Assembly (NCBI GenBank): GCA_963921935.1
Contig: OY998176.1
Span: forward strand, 88,786,910-88,850,909
Source of the DNA: Galeruca laticollis
Taxonomy: Eukaryota; Arthropoda; Insecta; Coleoptera; Chrysomelidae
Reading direction: 5' to 3'
DNA: 64,000 nt
Below are positions 1 through 11,254 of the stretch, piece by piece (within the stretch, counting starts at the first letter, position 1; each line of letters begins with the position of its first letter). The notes beneath the pieces are model-generated. The model was not told where the DNA came from. It ran no database searches and was given only the letters and a program-made list of their open reading frames with translations. Both the position numbers and the translations under genes were made by a program.

Positions 1-816
1 GGTATGTTTGACATAATTGTGGCGGTGGAAAAATGGATTCAGGCGGGTGTTCTTGACGGGAAATTGGTTGATCTGCACATACACAGTATTAGGAAAATTC
101 TGTGGGCACATATCTTTTATCATCAATGTGTTAGAAAGGGACAAAATACTTATAAATTTAGTGTATCATTATTTTTCGCTAACAGGATATCATAAAGTGG
201 AAAACGTTCAATAGATCTAAATACATGCCCAGACGCCAGAGTTTTACAAATTCTTTGTAGCTACATTATTGCCAATTTTCATTGCATATTTATATTAATT
301 GTAAAATGCATTGTTCTAACATGAGAACCAGTTATAAGAAGATTTTAATTATGATAATTCAAGAGGCTGTAACACATCAAGATATAATTAATCACATCTA
401 TTCGTTGAACATTTTATAGTAATGCTGGAAATTGTTCTAGTTTTCAGTTTGAAAGCGGTTGAAACATTTACTCGTTTTCAGATTTGGCAACGTGAAATTG
501 ATCTCGAAACATCTGCTGTGGTTGGAATGTGTTAGTGAAAAAAAATTCGTACCTTTATCGTTTGTATGCAAATGAGAACGAATTCTCTGTGTAAACACAC
601 ACACAGTACAAATTAAGAAAAAAATGAAAATAAAAATAAAATCGAATTCTAATGAAAATGCCTTCAATTTTTGAATAAAAGTAATAGTATGATATGTAAT
701 GAATTGAAAAATGAAACTTATTAATTCTTCAATGAGCTTAAATCAAATGTTCGAATAAACCTCCGTTTTAAGCTGAAAAGTAACCGAGACGGTTATAGAA
801 TTCTTGACGAAAACGT
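1..816. other. AT-rich stretch, no recognised gene
   Basis: I see no recognisable coding region here. A 63-codon open frame at the very start (4-195, plus) has ordinary-looking amino-acid composition, but it matches nothing I know and could be the edge of an element lying outside the window. The rest is AT-rich and rich in stops, and probably includes the 3' flank of the minus-strand mariner that follows. Confidence 0.4.
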
Positions 817-1338
817 ATGAGCATTTCAGGTGTTTTTTGCATACGAATTTGTTCCTTTAGTTCATTTAGAGAAATGGCTCTGGTTTCGGAACCCATAAAT
901 TCTCGATTTTACATAACCCCAGAGAAAGAAATCGTTGGGAAACAGATCTGGAGAACTCGCAGGCCATCATATGTTACCATTCGTGGAGATTATCCGATTG
1001 GGAAATTGTGTATTTAAAAAATTTACAGCTAATCGATAATTATGTGATGCACAACCGTCATGTTGGTACCAGATATCATTGAAGTTGACACCTAATTGTA
1101 TAAGGGCAGGAGTAATTCGATTTTCCAGCATGTCCAAATATTTTTGTCTGGTTAAATTGCCATCAATAATAAATTGTCCAATTAAATGTTCACCTAATAT
1201 TCCAGCCCAAACATTTAACTTTTGGGGATATTGAGTTCTACTATTGTAATGTTTGTGTAGATTTGTCGTTGACCAATATCGAATAACGGATGAATTATGT
1301 GCACCGTGTATGGGAAAAGTGGATTCATCTGTGAACAA
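817..1338 (-). pseudogene. mariner-like (DD41D) transposase, C-terminal catalytic part
   Basis: This is the catalytic half of a Tc1/mariner-type DDE/D transposase, the enzyme that cuts and pastes its own element at TA sites. On the minus strand I see FTDEST (first Asp), then WYQHDG with SHN (second Asp), then after an in-frame stop at about 1015 WPASSPDL and NDFFLWG (third Asp). The spacing from second to third Asp is 41 residues if the stop is counted as one residue, which suggests the DD41D group. The reading frame then breaks again near 870. The N-terminal half lies upstream at 2073-2348, separated by about 730 bp of inserted repeat DNA. It cannot make a working enzyme as it stands. Family level is solid; the DD41D assignment is inferred from the spacing. 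Confidence 0.8.
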
Positions 1339-1347
1339 AATATTTTT

Positions 1348-1555
1348 TAGTGCTTTAAATGAAACTCAAGGTTTCTAGTTAATTCCACAATATAATAAAA
1401 GTTATTGAAAATTCAAAAAAAATTACAATTGTCAATTTTTTAGAATTTTCAATAACTTTTATTATATTGTGGAATTAACTAGGAACCGTGAGTTTCATTT
1501 AAAACACTAATATGAGCAGATTCCACGAAGTAAGGGTCGAGACAGTTAATTTCAT
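1348..1555. repeat. hairpin repeat with attached tail, copy 1
   Basis: Positions 1348-1509 form a long inverted repeat. The left arm begins TAGTGCTTTAAATGAAACTC and the right arm ends with its near-complement, with arms of about 70 bp. A short unpaired-looking tail (AATATGAGCAGATTCC and following, to about 1555) also belongs, because the same tail follows the related hairpin at 25912-26092. The hairpin sits immediately upstream of the FTDEST codons of the mariner remnant, so it probably inserted into that gene. It has no coding capacity and looks like a MITE or foldback-type element of unknown family. Confidence 0.75.
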
Positions 1556-2072
1556 TAAAATATTTTTTCTACAACTGCTATGAAAAGTAGCGTATTTCTC
1601 ATAGCTTACTTCATTTCAAAACCATATATAGCTCACACTGTGAGAAACATCATTTCTCACGGCACTTTGCCCACACTACATACATTTATATGGCGAATCC
1701 AGTAGGGGATCTTCCATAAACAGCCAATTTCAGAAACTTATACTCGATGCCCAGCCGTTTTCGGTGGGTGGTCCTCGATGCTTAGACTTTTTCTACAAAA
1801 CTATTTACTTGTATTCTTTAAATTTGTGCGGTTGTAGAAAAAGTATAGTGTGCAACATGTGGGAAAAGTACTTTTCTCACTCGTGTGATTGCTTCATTCG
1901 CCCTTGGCTCGTGCCACAAAATTCCACAATCGTGAGAAAAGTTGAACTTTTCCCACTTGTTGCAAAATATACTATCTCGAAAAGCTAGTGTCCGATTGTA
2001 TTATTTCCATAACTATTTCACCAAACTCCATTCTACGAAATTGATCGTCTGGAAAAATTTCATGGCTATTTT
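1556..2072. repeat. repeat-rich spacer with a second hairpin (1843-1976)
   Basis: This stretch separates the two halves of the mariner gene. It holds an inverted repeat at 1843-1976 whose arms (about 44 bp) carry GTGGGAAAAGT and CTTTTCTCAC and their complements around a short GC-richer loop. Further GTGAGAAA-type motifs occur at 1640-1660. A pair of related 15-bp motifs (CTCGATGCCCAGCCG at 1743 and CCTCGATGCTTAGAC at 1772) resembles a pair at 57308-57360. No coding sequence is seen. Probably one or more non-autonomous DNA elements. Confidence 0.6.
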
Positions 2073-2348
2073 TCAGTTTAAAACTGCGATAACCATTTTT
2101 TCTAATGCAGTCCGAATCGTTTTCGGATCAACATCAAAATTATTTGCTAAATGAGTGGACGATTGTAGGGGATTATTTTCCACACAGGCACTAATTAAAA
2201 TATATCTTTCTTCTTTTTCGGGTTGGGTTTGACGATTTTGTATACGCGGTCCATGTTTAGTAGGATTGACACATCTATGCTCTTCAAAATTTTTGATAAC
2301 CGTTCTCACTTGTTTTTTGCTAATTGTTTGGGCATTTTCGGAAGCCAC
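2073..2348 (-). pseudogene. mariner-like transposase, N-terminal HTH part
   Basis: About 90 codons open on the minus strand have the pattern of the helix-turn-helix DNA-binding region of mariner-type transposases: a first helical segment (KKQVRTVIKNFEEH), a basic linker (PTKHGPRIQN) and a second HTH ending DPKTIRTALEK. It is in the right order and orientation to be the N-terminal half of the catalytic remnant at 817-1338. No ATG opens this frame; the first codon of the open stretch is GTG, so the start is lost or lies in another frame. A stop at 2073 is followed by inserted repeat DNA. The function in the intact enzyme would be binding the terminal inverted repeats. Confidence 0.65.
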
Positions 2349-2829
2349 AATAAACTAATTTTATGCTATTTTTCGATATAAATGACCCTGGTAGTAACAT
2401 TTCACAATTTGCACTTCATGGTGTTTTTGCATACTCATTTTAATAAGATTTGCAAGAGATCGTTACTCATTCGCAAACAAACGCTTAGTGAAGTACCCAG
2501 ATTGTACAGTTAAACATCTTCAAGGCGCACACGCGATTCGTATTCGTCTGGTATAATAATCTACGCTGGCTTTTAATTATCTGTCTGATGATTGTCCTTC
2601 TCTAACACACCAGTAACGCCATGTAACCGTTAGAATTTCCCGTTGGCCGTGAGAGGTTATCGTTTTACGATGAAATTAAATGTGACTGATTTCTCTCACA
2701 AATAAAAAGAAAAATTTCAAGGGCACTTACAATCTAATGCGTGAATTGAGAATGAAGAGAGGGGACAGAAAAAATAGAATAATTAGAGATGCAAACGAAA
2801 TCGTTTTATCAGGAGCGTAGGAAACAGGC
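2349..2829. other. noncoding spacer
   Basis: AT-rich DNA upstream of the mariner remnant. I found no second terminal inverted repeat that would define that element's end, and no coding region. Confidence 0.4.
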
Positions 2830-3435
2830 GGTTTACATTGAGATATTTTTGAAACTACAAGACAGTAGCACCAGTACAACTGGTGCTAAGGTACTACAGT
2901 TTTGGACATTTTCTAAGAAATTTCGGTTTCTCAGCACGATATAGCCTCCGGGGTGTATATGAGTCATCAATTTTAAGATTGTATATTGTTCTGGGTCTTC
3001 AGAAATGAGCCTCATTGGATTTCAGCTCACTAAAGTTAGTATAACGAGCGCTATGGTACTTATAGTACCACATTTTTGGTCATTTTTGGATAAATTTCGG
3101 TTTATTATCTCGATACAGCCATCGAAGTGAATACGAGTGACCAATTTTATGATTGGATATTGTTCAGGATATCACACAGATAAATGATATTGATTTTTCG
3201 TTCAGAAGATCCTGTACACCAAGTCCTATAATTCCAAATATACCACATTTTTAGAGGAATAACGGTTTGTTAGCACGATACAGTCTCCGGAGTGTATAAG
3301 TGACCACTTTTATGATTATATATTATTCAGGGCGACTCACAGATTAAGCCTATTGATATTCAACTAACCAGATGCAGTAAAACGGGTGCTATGGTACCTG
3401 AAGTACCACATTTTTAGTAATTTTTGTCGAATTTT
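2830..3435 (+). repeat. satellite array, ~173-bp monomer (array 1)
   Basis: Three to four diverged monomers in the plus orientation. Each carries CACGATA(C/T)AGCCTCCGG, then a block around TTTTATGATT, then GGTGCTATGGTACTT and ACCACATTTTT. The CACGATA anchors lie near 2935, 3109 and 3274, giving periods of roughly 174 and 165 bp. The array begins at a perfect 9-bp inverted repeat (AGCACCAGT aca ACTGGTGCT, 2867-2887). It runs up against the truncated end of the Gypsy element. The same monomer recurs at 38.3, 48.7 and 51 kb. Confidence 0.85.
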
Positions 3436-3479
3436 TCAATATTATCAAACATTTCTTTAATTTCTAGTGTAGATTCAGA

Positions 3480-4290
3480 TTTCATTTCAGTTTGAAAATT
3501 GATCCATAATTTCCGGGTTTCCATGTTGAGGATAAGCAAGGATTGGTGGTATCCGTAAAGCTTCTTTCAGATTGTCGAAGGCTTCTTGACATTTCAATCT
3601 CCATAAAAAAGGTTGGTCGTTTTCGGTTAGACGATGTAATGATCTAGCAATGTCAGCAAATCATCGGACAAATATTCGGTAATAGGAACATAAGCCAAAG
3701 AAACTTCGTAGCTGATGTTTGTCCTTTGGCACTGGCCAATTCCTCACTACTTCTGTCTTCTTCCTGTCTGTCTTAACACCATCCGATGAAATCACATGAC
3801 CTAGGTATTCGATTTCTTTTTGGTAAAAGTTAAATTTTTTCGGGTTGAGTTTTAGGTTGGCAGCTCTCAATTTCCTAAGGACCTCCTCGATGTTCCGCTG
3901 ATGATCTTCAAACGCCTTTCCCGGTATTAAGGCGTCATCCAAGTATAAAAGGCAAGTTTTCCAGGTAAGTCCTTGTAGTACTGTCTCCATTAGCCGCTCA
4001 AAGGTGGACGGTGCGTTTCAAAGACCAAACGATACGTTGAAATGTCATAAGGAATTTACAGTGGAAAATGCAGTTTTCTCCTTATCTTTGGGGTCCATTC
4101 ATACTTGTCGATAACCACTCTTGAGATCCAGCGTTGAAAACCCACTGGCATTAGCTAGGGTGTCTATTGTGTCGTTGAATCGGGGTAAAGGGTAACTATC
4201 TTTCTTCTTCACATCGTTGAGTCTTCGGTAGTCTACACAAAATCTTGTCAATCCGTCCTTCTTCGTTACTAATACGACCGGGACGTCCAT
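3480..4290 (-). pseudogene. Gypsy (Ty3) reverse transcriptase and start of RNase H, degenerate
   Basis: Minus-strand fragments of Ty3/Gypsy pol. In gene order they are: RT fingers and palm with VTKKDG, FCVDYRRLN, YPLPR and FSTLDLKSGY (4099-4290); then the active-site YLDD with the ISSDGVKTD, NWPVPKD and LRSFFGLCSYYR block (3661-3990); then the linker to RNase H with PFLW and ILAYP (about 3500-3650). A frameshift near 4010-4100 separates the pieces, and the element stops within the RNase H lead-in. No integrase is present. The YLDD catalytic pair is retained, but the gene is broken. It continues upstream into protease and gag of the same element. Confidence 0.85.
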
Positions 4291-5320
4291 GAACTATTAG
4301 ATGGTTCAATCACATCTTGGTTCCTCATGCCTTGTAGCATGTCATCGAATTCTTGTTGTTTCGCCAATGGAATTCTTCTTGGTCTCTGCCTAATCGGTAC
4401 ATAGTCACCAGTATTAATTTTGTGCCGAACGATATTTGTTCTACCATGTTGTCATCAGTCAGTGAGAAGACATTCTGGTGCTTTCGCAGGAGATCTTCAA
4501 AGACTTCTACTTATTGATCTGATAACAGCGGTCTTGACTTGTTTTTAAGCTCCGCCAAACTGACAGGAAATTCATCCGATGTACTCTCGTTATCTTCATT
4601 TCTACCCTCTTCAGATTTAGAAATTGTCGTCACAGTCTGGACGTGTCCAATCTGATGTCTCTTTTTAATTTTCAAGACCAAGTAACATCCTGTTCAACAT
4701 CCTTACATAGGCTATGTTTCGTTTCTTTGTATTCAATGTTCTTGCTACCAATTCTCCTTTCCAATTCTTCACTTTCTGTATTGGGTTCTATCAGGTCCAC
4801 ATCATCGTTGCAATCCGATTTTATCTTCACAATAGTTTCCAAACATGCTGGTAATAAAACGTCTTCGGAAAGTCTCACTCTTCTTACATTTTCCATAGTT
4901 TGGAGTTTTGACAAAACGATTTCTTCTTGTCTGGTTTTCAGCACACGATCAGGTAAGTTTAAGTTGAATCCAGGCTGCTCCATTAGTCCCAGTCCGAGCA
5001 GTACATTGTCCACAATATCAGCCACAAACACTTCATGGCGAAAAACAGTTCTTCATAGAAGAATCTCGGCAATGTGAACTCCAGTTACAGTCAGAGTTTC
5101 GCCCCTGCGCTTTTCAGTATGAAGTTCCTCGCAGTGGGTTGTAGTCTACAATGGGCCACTATCTCAGAATTTACTATGGTGTGGTAAGAACCTGTATCGA
5201 TGACCATTTGACAATCCCGGCCGCATATTCTACCATACACTACCAAGCTAGTACCATCGTGTCGCAACCAAGATAGATTAATTCATGAAGGTGGGGCTTG
5301 GTAGGTCCTAGCCAGCTTCT
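4291..5320 (-). pseudogene. Gypsy protease and protease-RT linker, degenerate
   Basis: The minus strand encodes a retropepsin-like aspartic protease at about 5050-5240, with the catalytic triad seen as MVIDTGS. A 119-codon open linker (4672-5031) starts FVADIVDNVLLGLGLM, the usual hydrophobic second half of retroviral-type proteases. Several frame changes separate these from the RT downstream. The protease would process the polyprotein in an intact element. Assignment rests on the DTG motif and position between the zinc knuckle and RT. Confidence 0.75.
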
Positions 5321-5324
5321 GCCC

Positions 5325-5630
5325 CTAGAAGCTGACTAGTTCGTTTTGCTGATGGTCTTGTTGGACAGGAGCAGCTTCGCCCTTTCGTTTGGGACATCGA
5401 AGCCGTATGTGTCCTATTTCCCCGCAGTCCCAGCACTCCAAAGGATTCTGTTGCCGGAAACTCCTACCTGATTTCCTCTGGGTGTGGTCCTGTTTTACCG
5501 CCAAAAGTTTTTCCGTGAAATCGCTAATTAGACTAGTAAGAGCTTGATCACTTCCAGATCCAAAATTGTTGCGGCCTTTAACTTGTCCATATTCCCCTCT
5601 GTCAAAGGTTCGTAACTCCCGTATCCTCAC
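5325..5630 (-). pseudogene. Gypsy gag nucleocapsid with one zinc knuckle
   Basis: About 100 open minus-strand codons with a single intact CCHC zinc knuckle, CWDCGEIGHIRLRCP, near the C-terminus, preceded by an Arg/Gln-rich stretch. This is the RNA-binding nucleocapsid part of the Gag of the same Gypsy element. It is out of frame with the capsid region upstream (frame change near 5660-5675), so Gag is no longer continuous. Confidence 0.85.
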
Positions 5631-5674
5631 ATGTCTCCCGATGTTTGCTTAACTCCAAAGCAGTTGTTAGGGCT

Positions 5675-6557
5675 TCATTTAACGTCTTGCATCGAGCTAG
5701 GTGTCTGGTGGGTTTCGTGCTTCCGAATACCATCGATAAATATCTGGACACCTAGTTGTTCCATAATGTCTTGCGGGGCTGTGGGATAAGCCAAATGGAC
5801 CAGTCGGGCTATATCGTCTTCATACTGCTGCAGGCTTTCGTCAACTCGTCGATGCTTACCTTTCAGCTGTGCTTGATATATCTGCTGCAAGTGTTTATTC
5901 CCGAATCTCTTTTCCAGATGTAGAACCAGCTCTCGGTTATCTTTGTGTTTGTCTTCAGTCAACGTTTGCAGTATGTCCAACGCCTCACCTCGTAACGCGA
6001 CCAACAGTGCTGTTGCCTTTTCTTCATCTGACCATTTATTCACACTGGCTGCAGCATCAAATTGCTTCTTATATGCGTCCCATGATGTTTTACCATCATA
6101 GGTAGACTCTTGATGGGGAGAAATAACATGCTTCCATCCTGACAATAACAGATCTTCTTACTGAGTCACCATTTGATCCAAACTCTTGAAGTTTCTTCAT
6201 CATAACCTCTATTTCTTGCTTCGTTTCCGTTTTAAATTCATCAACTTCGTTTCTAATCTCTTTCACTGCCTCATTTACCCGTTCTATAATTCCTGCTGTT
6301 TGTTCAGCTAATTGATTCTTATTATCCTCTTTCATATTTTCCATTTCTTTTGTTATATTTTCTTGGCTCTGATTAATCTCCGCCTGATTCCTATTCAATC
6401 TTTCCAAAGTCGCCTTCATATCATTTTGATTTTTATCCATACTTGTCTTGATATCATCTTTATTCTTATCCATTTTTTCCATACTCGCCTTCATCTCCTT
6501 TAACATTTCCATTATGTCGCCTATCTCTGCTACTTTCGATCTGGTATACACGGGCAA
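5675..6557 (-). pseudogene. Gypsy gag: coiled coil and capsid-like domain
   Basis: Two overlapping minus-strand frames together form Gag. The N-terminal part (6557 down to about 6170, ATG at 6557) is a Lys/Glu/Asn/Met-rich coiled coil with repeated MDKN motifs. The capsid-like part (6145-5675) carries YDGKTSWDAYKKQF, the ALRGEALDIL helix and a QYEDDIARLVHLAYP segment. A one-base type frameshift near 6140-6170 separates them, and another near 5680 cuts the link to the zinc knuckle. The capsid resembles the one at 40.6-41.0 kb, so the two belong to one Gypsy lineage. It is a broken gene. Confidence 0.85.
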
Positions 6558-6604
6558 GCACTCCTTAAAATCATTTCTCTTTCCAAAACTTCGCTTCCAC
6601 CAAA

Positions 6605-6841
6605 TGTTACAAATTCAATACGGGTTTTTCTTTACAACTATTTATTCACTCGAATACAAACTCTAGTTAACAACTAACTCTAACTAACTTCCGAGGCTAT
6701 CTGGCCTATTTATATTCTAAAAATTAATCTTGAAAACTCGAGAACGTTTACAATTGCGCATCTAGAGAAATCCATAGAAAAACCGTGACAGTTCTAGAAT
6801 TTTTATAAATACAATGTCAGTCACCAAACTTCGGTATGACA
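6605..6841 (-). repeat. probable 5' LTR of the minus-strand Gypsy element
   Basis: The segment lies just upstream of gag in the minus orientation and begins and ends TG...CA on either strand (TGTTACA at one edge, TATGACA at the other). Read on the minus strand it holds a TATA-like GAATATAAATAG near 6710 and an AATAAA signal near 6645, spaced as in short insect LTRs. No second copy is found because the element is truncated in pol. Outer boundary and target duplication are uncertain. Confidence 0.6.
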
Positions 6842-8698
6842 AATATGACGAGTATGACAGAAAACTGATAAAATGAGAACACAGAACACACACAAATCAC
6901 TCAGAATGAATACAAGGCTGAACATATTATATGAAAACTATCTGCAATATTTGCGTTTCTCTTCAGAATTATTTGAAATATTATCTTTATAATTAATCGA
7001 ATTACCTATTACATTATAATAATTTCAATACATACCCGCTTAATATACATAATATCAATCATTACCGGGATTTTTTATAAAAACAATGTCAAAAATTGAA
7101 ATACAATCACCTGTCCATATTTTGAATGTATGTTTTAGGTGAAACAAGTTTTACTCATAACATTTTTTCCTAGCTCTCAAAGTCAGAATAACTTAGTCCC
7201 ATCTCCGAAGGAAATTTTTTAATTCACCTCGTATATTACATGTATTTTGCCACATTTTAGCACAATAACTATTTTTTCATAGAAATCCTTATGTGCGGAA
7301 ATTATATAATTATATCTAGAAATACACATAATGATCTTACATAATTTTCTTATCAATATGTTTTAGATTTTGTTAAGAGCTTCACCTTTAGAAAACGATT
7401 CAACAAAGATTATAAAATATGAACCAAACGACACCTGAACCGTACTACCGCGCCCCTTTTTTAAAGGTGATAGGAGGGTCACGTGGATATTAATGGTATT
7501 TTCAATGCATGTTCGCACATACAAACTCCCAACACGTAGTTTTTCACTTTTCAACGTGCTATCGTCATCGTATCACGCATTTTTCTCGAAGAAAACCCTT
7601 CTCATAAACATATATTCAGATATGTATTTCATTTTGGATATTATGTAACATGAATTTTACAATCTTCATTATATTTTTCTAATAATACTGTTACAACTGC
7701 GACATTTCGTGATTATATGAGAATATGTTTCAATTTTTGTATATTACACTGAGGGATATTAAGAGGAAATTTGATCCACAATGGGATTTACTTCCGAATT
7801 GTATATGGTTTACTCATACAAGAAAGTGATTCACTTTCGCTTTGTAATTATATATTTTCATATACAGTGTACATTACTTTCCCTGTTTGTTAGGGTTGAT
7901 GATTATGATGAAAGACAATGGAAATTATGAAGCTTTTCGGACACATATATCATGTTTGAAAGTCGAAGGAAAGGTCGTATCCTGAAATTTCGATAGGCTT
8001 GTTTCATAATATTTTTAGTAAAACTTGAAACATATAGTTAAGATCTTTCTCTAGAATGACATTTTGCATAAAACGGACTAAACTGATAGTCTCTTGAGAA
8101 GAAATCAACCTTAGATGTGGGGAACTATATTTTATGGTGTAGTCTTGAAATCAGAAATTGCATCACCATATAAAAAACGAGAAAAAAAGTTTGATTATAA
8201 GCAATATACATGTTAAGTAAAAACAATTAATATTATATACAATTTTCAATAATAAAATTATATCAATATAGTAAAAACCAAATAAAGTTGCGTTTACGTC
8301 ACCAAGGGCGTATTTCTATCGCATGTGTGGCTACATTTCTATCGAAAAGTGCATATACTTAAATTTGTTAATTAATCGGTTATAAAGATAACCCAATCAA
8401 TGAAAAAACTTTTGTACCAAAATAATGTATCAGCAATATATTGGGTTTGGACGTCCCTCGAGGTAAACATTTGTGTTAAAATTTTCATAAAGAAGCCTCC
8501 AATTATTGACGGTAAAATAGTCACTGCCAGAAATAATGTCATGTTGCCGCGTTGTTTGTGACTTTTCTACTCATGTATTGTGATCGATTTTTGAGGTTAT
8601 AGTTACGTGCTTTATAAAATTTTCTTGTGAGAAATATTTATAATCAAAACTGTTTTGGTTTTCAAAACAGCAAAGCATTTTCTTCTGTGATTGTTAAA
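6842..8698. other. AT-rich noncoding DNA
   Basis: No convincing coding region on either strand. One 63-codon minus-strand frame at 7363-7554 looks accidental. The last few hundred bases may hold the promoter and 5' untranslated region of the spliced gene model that begins at 8699, but I see no firm TATA box. Confidence 0.4.
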
Positions 8699-9803
8699 AT
8701 GCCCAAACAGCTAAATAGCCGATGCAACGAACTTGTGGCTTCATTAGTAAATTATTTTGAACAAGAAAGGAATAATAATGGTTCTTTGTTGCCCTTAAAT
8801 GCTGTACAAGAGGTAGGTAATACGTGAATGAAATATCCTTACTTTACCTTACGAAAATTTCTATTATTTTATTGTAGAATTCCTTAGTGAAATTTATTCA
8901 TAAATTTAATTAACAAAAAACGTAAATGAAAAAACTCCACACCATATTAAACGAAAACTATCGATAATTTTGTAGTTTTCATTTATAATATTGTGAAATT
9001 TTCAACATTTACGTTTTTTGTTATTTTCTGTTAATTTCCATATTTCGTGAACACTCTGACAACGCTACAAATGTTCACAATGATGACGTAAACGCAGGAC
9101 CGATATACAAAGTGTTTTAGTTTTCGTCGATTCAACCCCACAAGGCCCACGGGGTTTCACTTTTACAATTAGTCGACGTGAACGATGGAATGTCTGTTTT
9201 GAATGTTTGCGGTTTTATTATAATTACGAACTTTTAAATACTTTAATTTGATGTTCAATTTAGTTAGTACGGTCAGTGGTTGAAATTCCCAGTTACGCTA
9301 TTTATGTATGTGCAAATTACAAGAGGAAAACTAAAGGAACCGACAATAGATATTTTAGGATACTAAAAAATGATGAACTTTGTAAACTGTGGTTAACTGC
9401 GTGTCGTCGACAAGACGAAATTAATTTGAAAAACGGTAAATATTACAAAAATTATTACTGATCACTATGTTTACACATTTGTTTTCCTTATAGCATGTAT
9501 TTGCTCAATACATTTCGAGAAAGATTGCTTCGAAGATATTTCTGTAAGACAGAAACTTTCAAAGTATACAGGAAAAAATATAAGAAATGTAAAATACGAT
9601 GCAATCCCTACTTTGAAACTGCCTGGTAAAAGGGAAAATACTAGAAAATCTGATAGAGTAGTTAGCATAAAACGAAGGCGATTGGTAGCTGAATGCCTAG
9701 CGGCAGCTACAATCTCTTCTGCCTCGATCACTTCTCAATGTTGTGAAGATAAAATAGGAATAACGGAAGGTGACATTATTACATTAAGTCGAGCATCTGT
9801 AAG
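8699..9803 (+). CDS. candidate spliced THAP-domain gene (partial, first Zn ligand missing)
   Basis: Three exons can be joined in frame: 8699-8812 (ATG, MPKQLNSRCNELV...), 9264-9435 and 9494-9803. The 58-bp intron at 9436-9493 has GT...AG ends, and joining restores GCA-TGT. The product has a THAP zinc-finger signature: invariant Trp in KLWLTACRR, the CSIHF (C-x2-H) pair followed by DCFED, and an AIPTLKLP end like the family's AVPT motif. The C-terminal part is basic (SIKRRRLVAE). THAP domains bind DNA and occur both in transcription factors and in P-element-type transposases. One of the four zinc ligands appears lost: YAIYVC has Ala where the first Cys is expected. Exon 1 resembles the start of another transposase-associated HTH family, so its link to the THAP exons is inferred. 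The last exon ends at a possible donor (AAG-GTAAAC) and I cannot see the continuation. Confidence 0.5.
8911..9023. repeat. hairpin (MITE-like) inside the proposed first intron
   Basis: Imperfect inverted repeat with arms of about 50 bp. The outer left arm has AACAAAAAACGTAAATG and the outer right arm has its complement CATTTACGTTTTTTGTT. It lies between exons 1 and 2 of the THAP model. No coding content. Confidence 0.65.
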
Positions 9804-10571
9804 GTAAACTTAAGAAATCAAAAATCGTTACGTGGATTTTTATTTTACTGTTTTAAATTAAACTTACTGTTTCTAGATAACTCCACAATATATTAAAAAA
9901 CATGTTAAAAATTCTAAGAAATTTGACAATTGTTTCGATATTAAATATCATCGTCAGAATGACAGAAGTTATGTTACGTGCTGATCTTGCAACTCACCCC
10001 GCAACACTTTAATTATAATTTTTTGTTAATAAATTTTATAATATTTCGAATTCATAGGTACCTTTTTGTTGACATTATCAATCACATCGGTCATGTACAT
10101 TTAAGAAACCGAAAGATTCCCTTTAAATTACCTGTTCACTACCTACATTTTCCGCTGACAAGCTTACTTTGAGAGTGCATTGATAGATCAATCGAATTGT
10201 ACTTGATAAACATCAGTTTGACTTTTTAATATATTATGAAGGAGTCTGCTTGCTGTCAGGGAGATTGTACATGGGATTTGTCAAAATAATATTTGAGTAG
10301 AATACGAAGGAGTTAATTGAGTTTTGGCTAATTTTGTTGGGGAATCAGGTAAGTTGAAATAAATGATTCAAAGCTATGCCTTGAGCTTGGGTTTTTGTTA
10401 TCTCAAATGTGATGTTCTCTATTGGGTGTCGAAGGAAAATTGTGCGCAGGTGGATTTGTAGAGTGGAAAAAAAGGAGTTTAGAGAGAATAGGATAAGAAC
10501 CCTCTAACGGAGGTAATGTAAACGTGATGGATGTGATTGGTAAGTCATTTTAATTATTTACAACATTGTAG
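9804..10571. other. noncoding spacer with a half copy of the hairpin-tail repeat (9872-9960)
   Basis: Positions 9872-9960 match one arm and the loop of the hairpin repeat seen at 1348 and 25912 (shared TTTCTAG, TCCACAATAT, TTGACAATTGTTTCGATA and an ATCATC loop), but the second arm is missing. The remainder to 10571 is AT-rich with no coding region that I recognise. Confidence 0.5.
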
Positions 10572-11132
10572 GGTCTCAGTCAGGGGACAATTGAACATAT
10601 AACTAATAGCTGTAGCACACTAGCACCCACCAAGTACCTAGATAGACACAACGCCGCCGCAAAAATTATACACCAAAGCATTGCTATTGAACATTCATTA
10701 TTAAACAAACATACGCCCTACTACACATACACACCATCTGACATACTTGAAAACGCAGACTATAAACTATATTGGTATAAAACTCTCCAATCTAACAAAC
10801 CCCTATCATGCAATAGACCCGATATTACGTTCACGGACAAGAAGGAGAAACACACATACCTAATAGACAAATCAATACCAAACGACCACAACGTACCAGC
10901 TAAATATTCAGAAAAAATCCAAAAGTACATCCCGCTTGCCATAGAACTTGAAAGAGTATGGAAACAAAAAACGGTAACTGTCATACCAATCATCATTTCA
11001 TCAACAGGCCTCACTCACACATCCTTCATCGGACACCTATCAGAACTCAATCTACCCATACACAACCAAACACAGAAAGCCGTAATACTGCAAACATGCA
11101 ACATTGTTAGATCATTCCTCCGACATCAATAG
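10572..11132 (+). pseudogene. R4/Dong-like LINE copy A: zinc motif end and RLE endonuclease domain, 5'-truncated
   Basis: An open frame of 186 codons without its own ATG ends at TAG 11130-11132. It begins within the C-terminal zinc motif (TIEHITNSC) and continues into the restriction-like endonuclease of R2/R4-type non-LTR retrotransposons: CNRPDITF, then K..TYLIDKSIPND, then the EKIQKY..LA.E...VWK helix and a C-terminal AVILQTCNIVRSFL. In this family the endonuclease nicks a specific DNA target and primes reverse transcription. The reading frame here is intact, only 5'-truncated. The 3' untranslated part (11133-11200) ends directly in a (TAA)n tract, as described for Dong of Bombyx mori. Clade name is inferred from the domain plus that tract. 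Confidence 0.75.
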
Positions 11133-11200
11133 AGTCCTCCTATACTTGGCCTCCACCCGTATAGGCGGAACACACCAGGACAAACCTGTGCCTCAGTTCC

Positions 11201-11252
<52 letters not shown>
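11201..11252. repeat. (TAA)n tract T1
   Basis: About 17 uninterrupted AAT/TAA units. It is the 3' junction of LINE copy A and the 5' junction of copy B. Confidence 0.95.
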
Positions 11253-11254
<2 letters not shown>

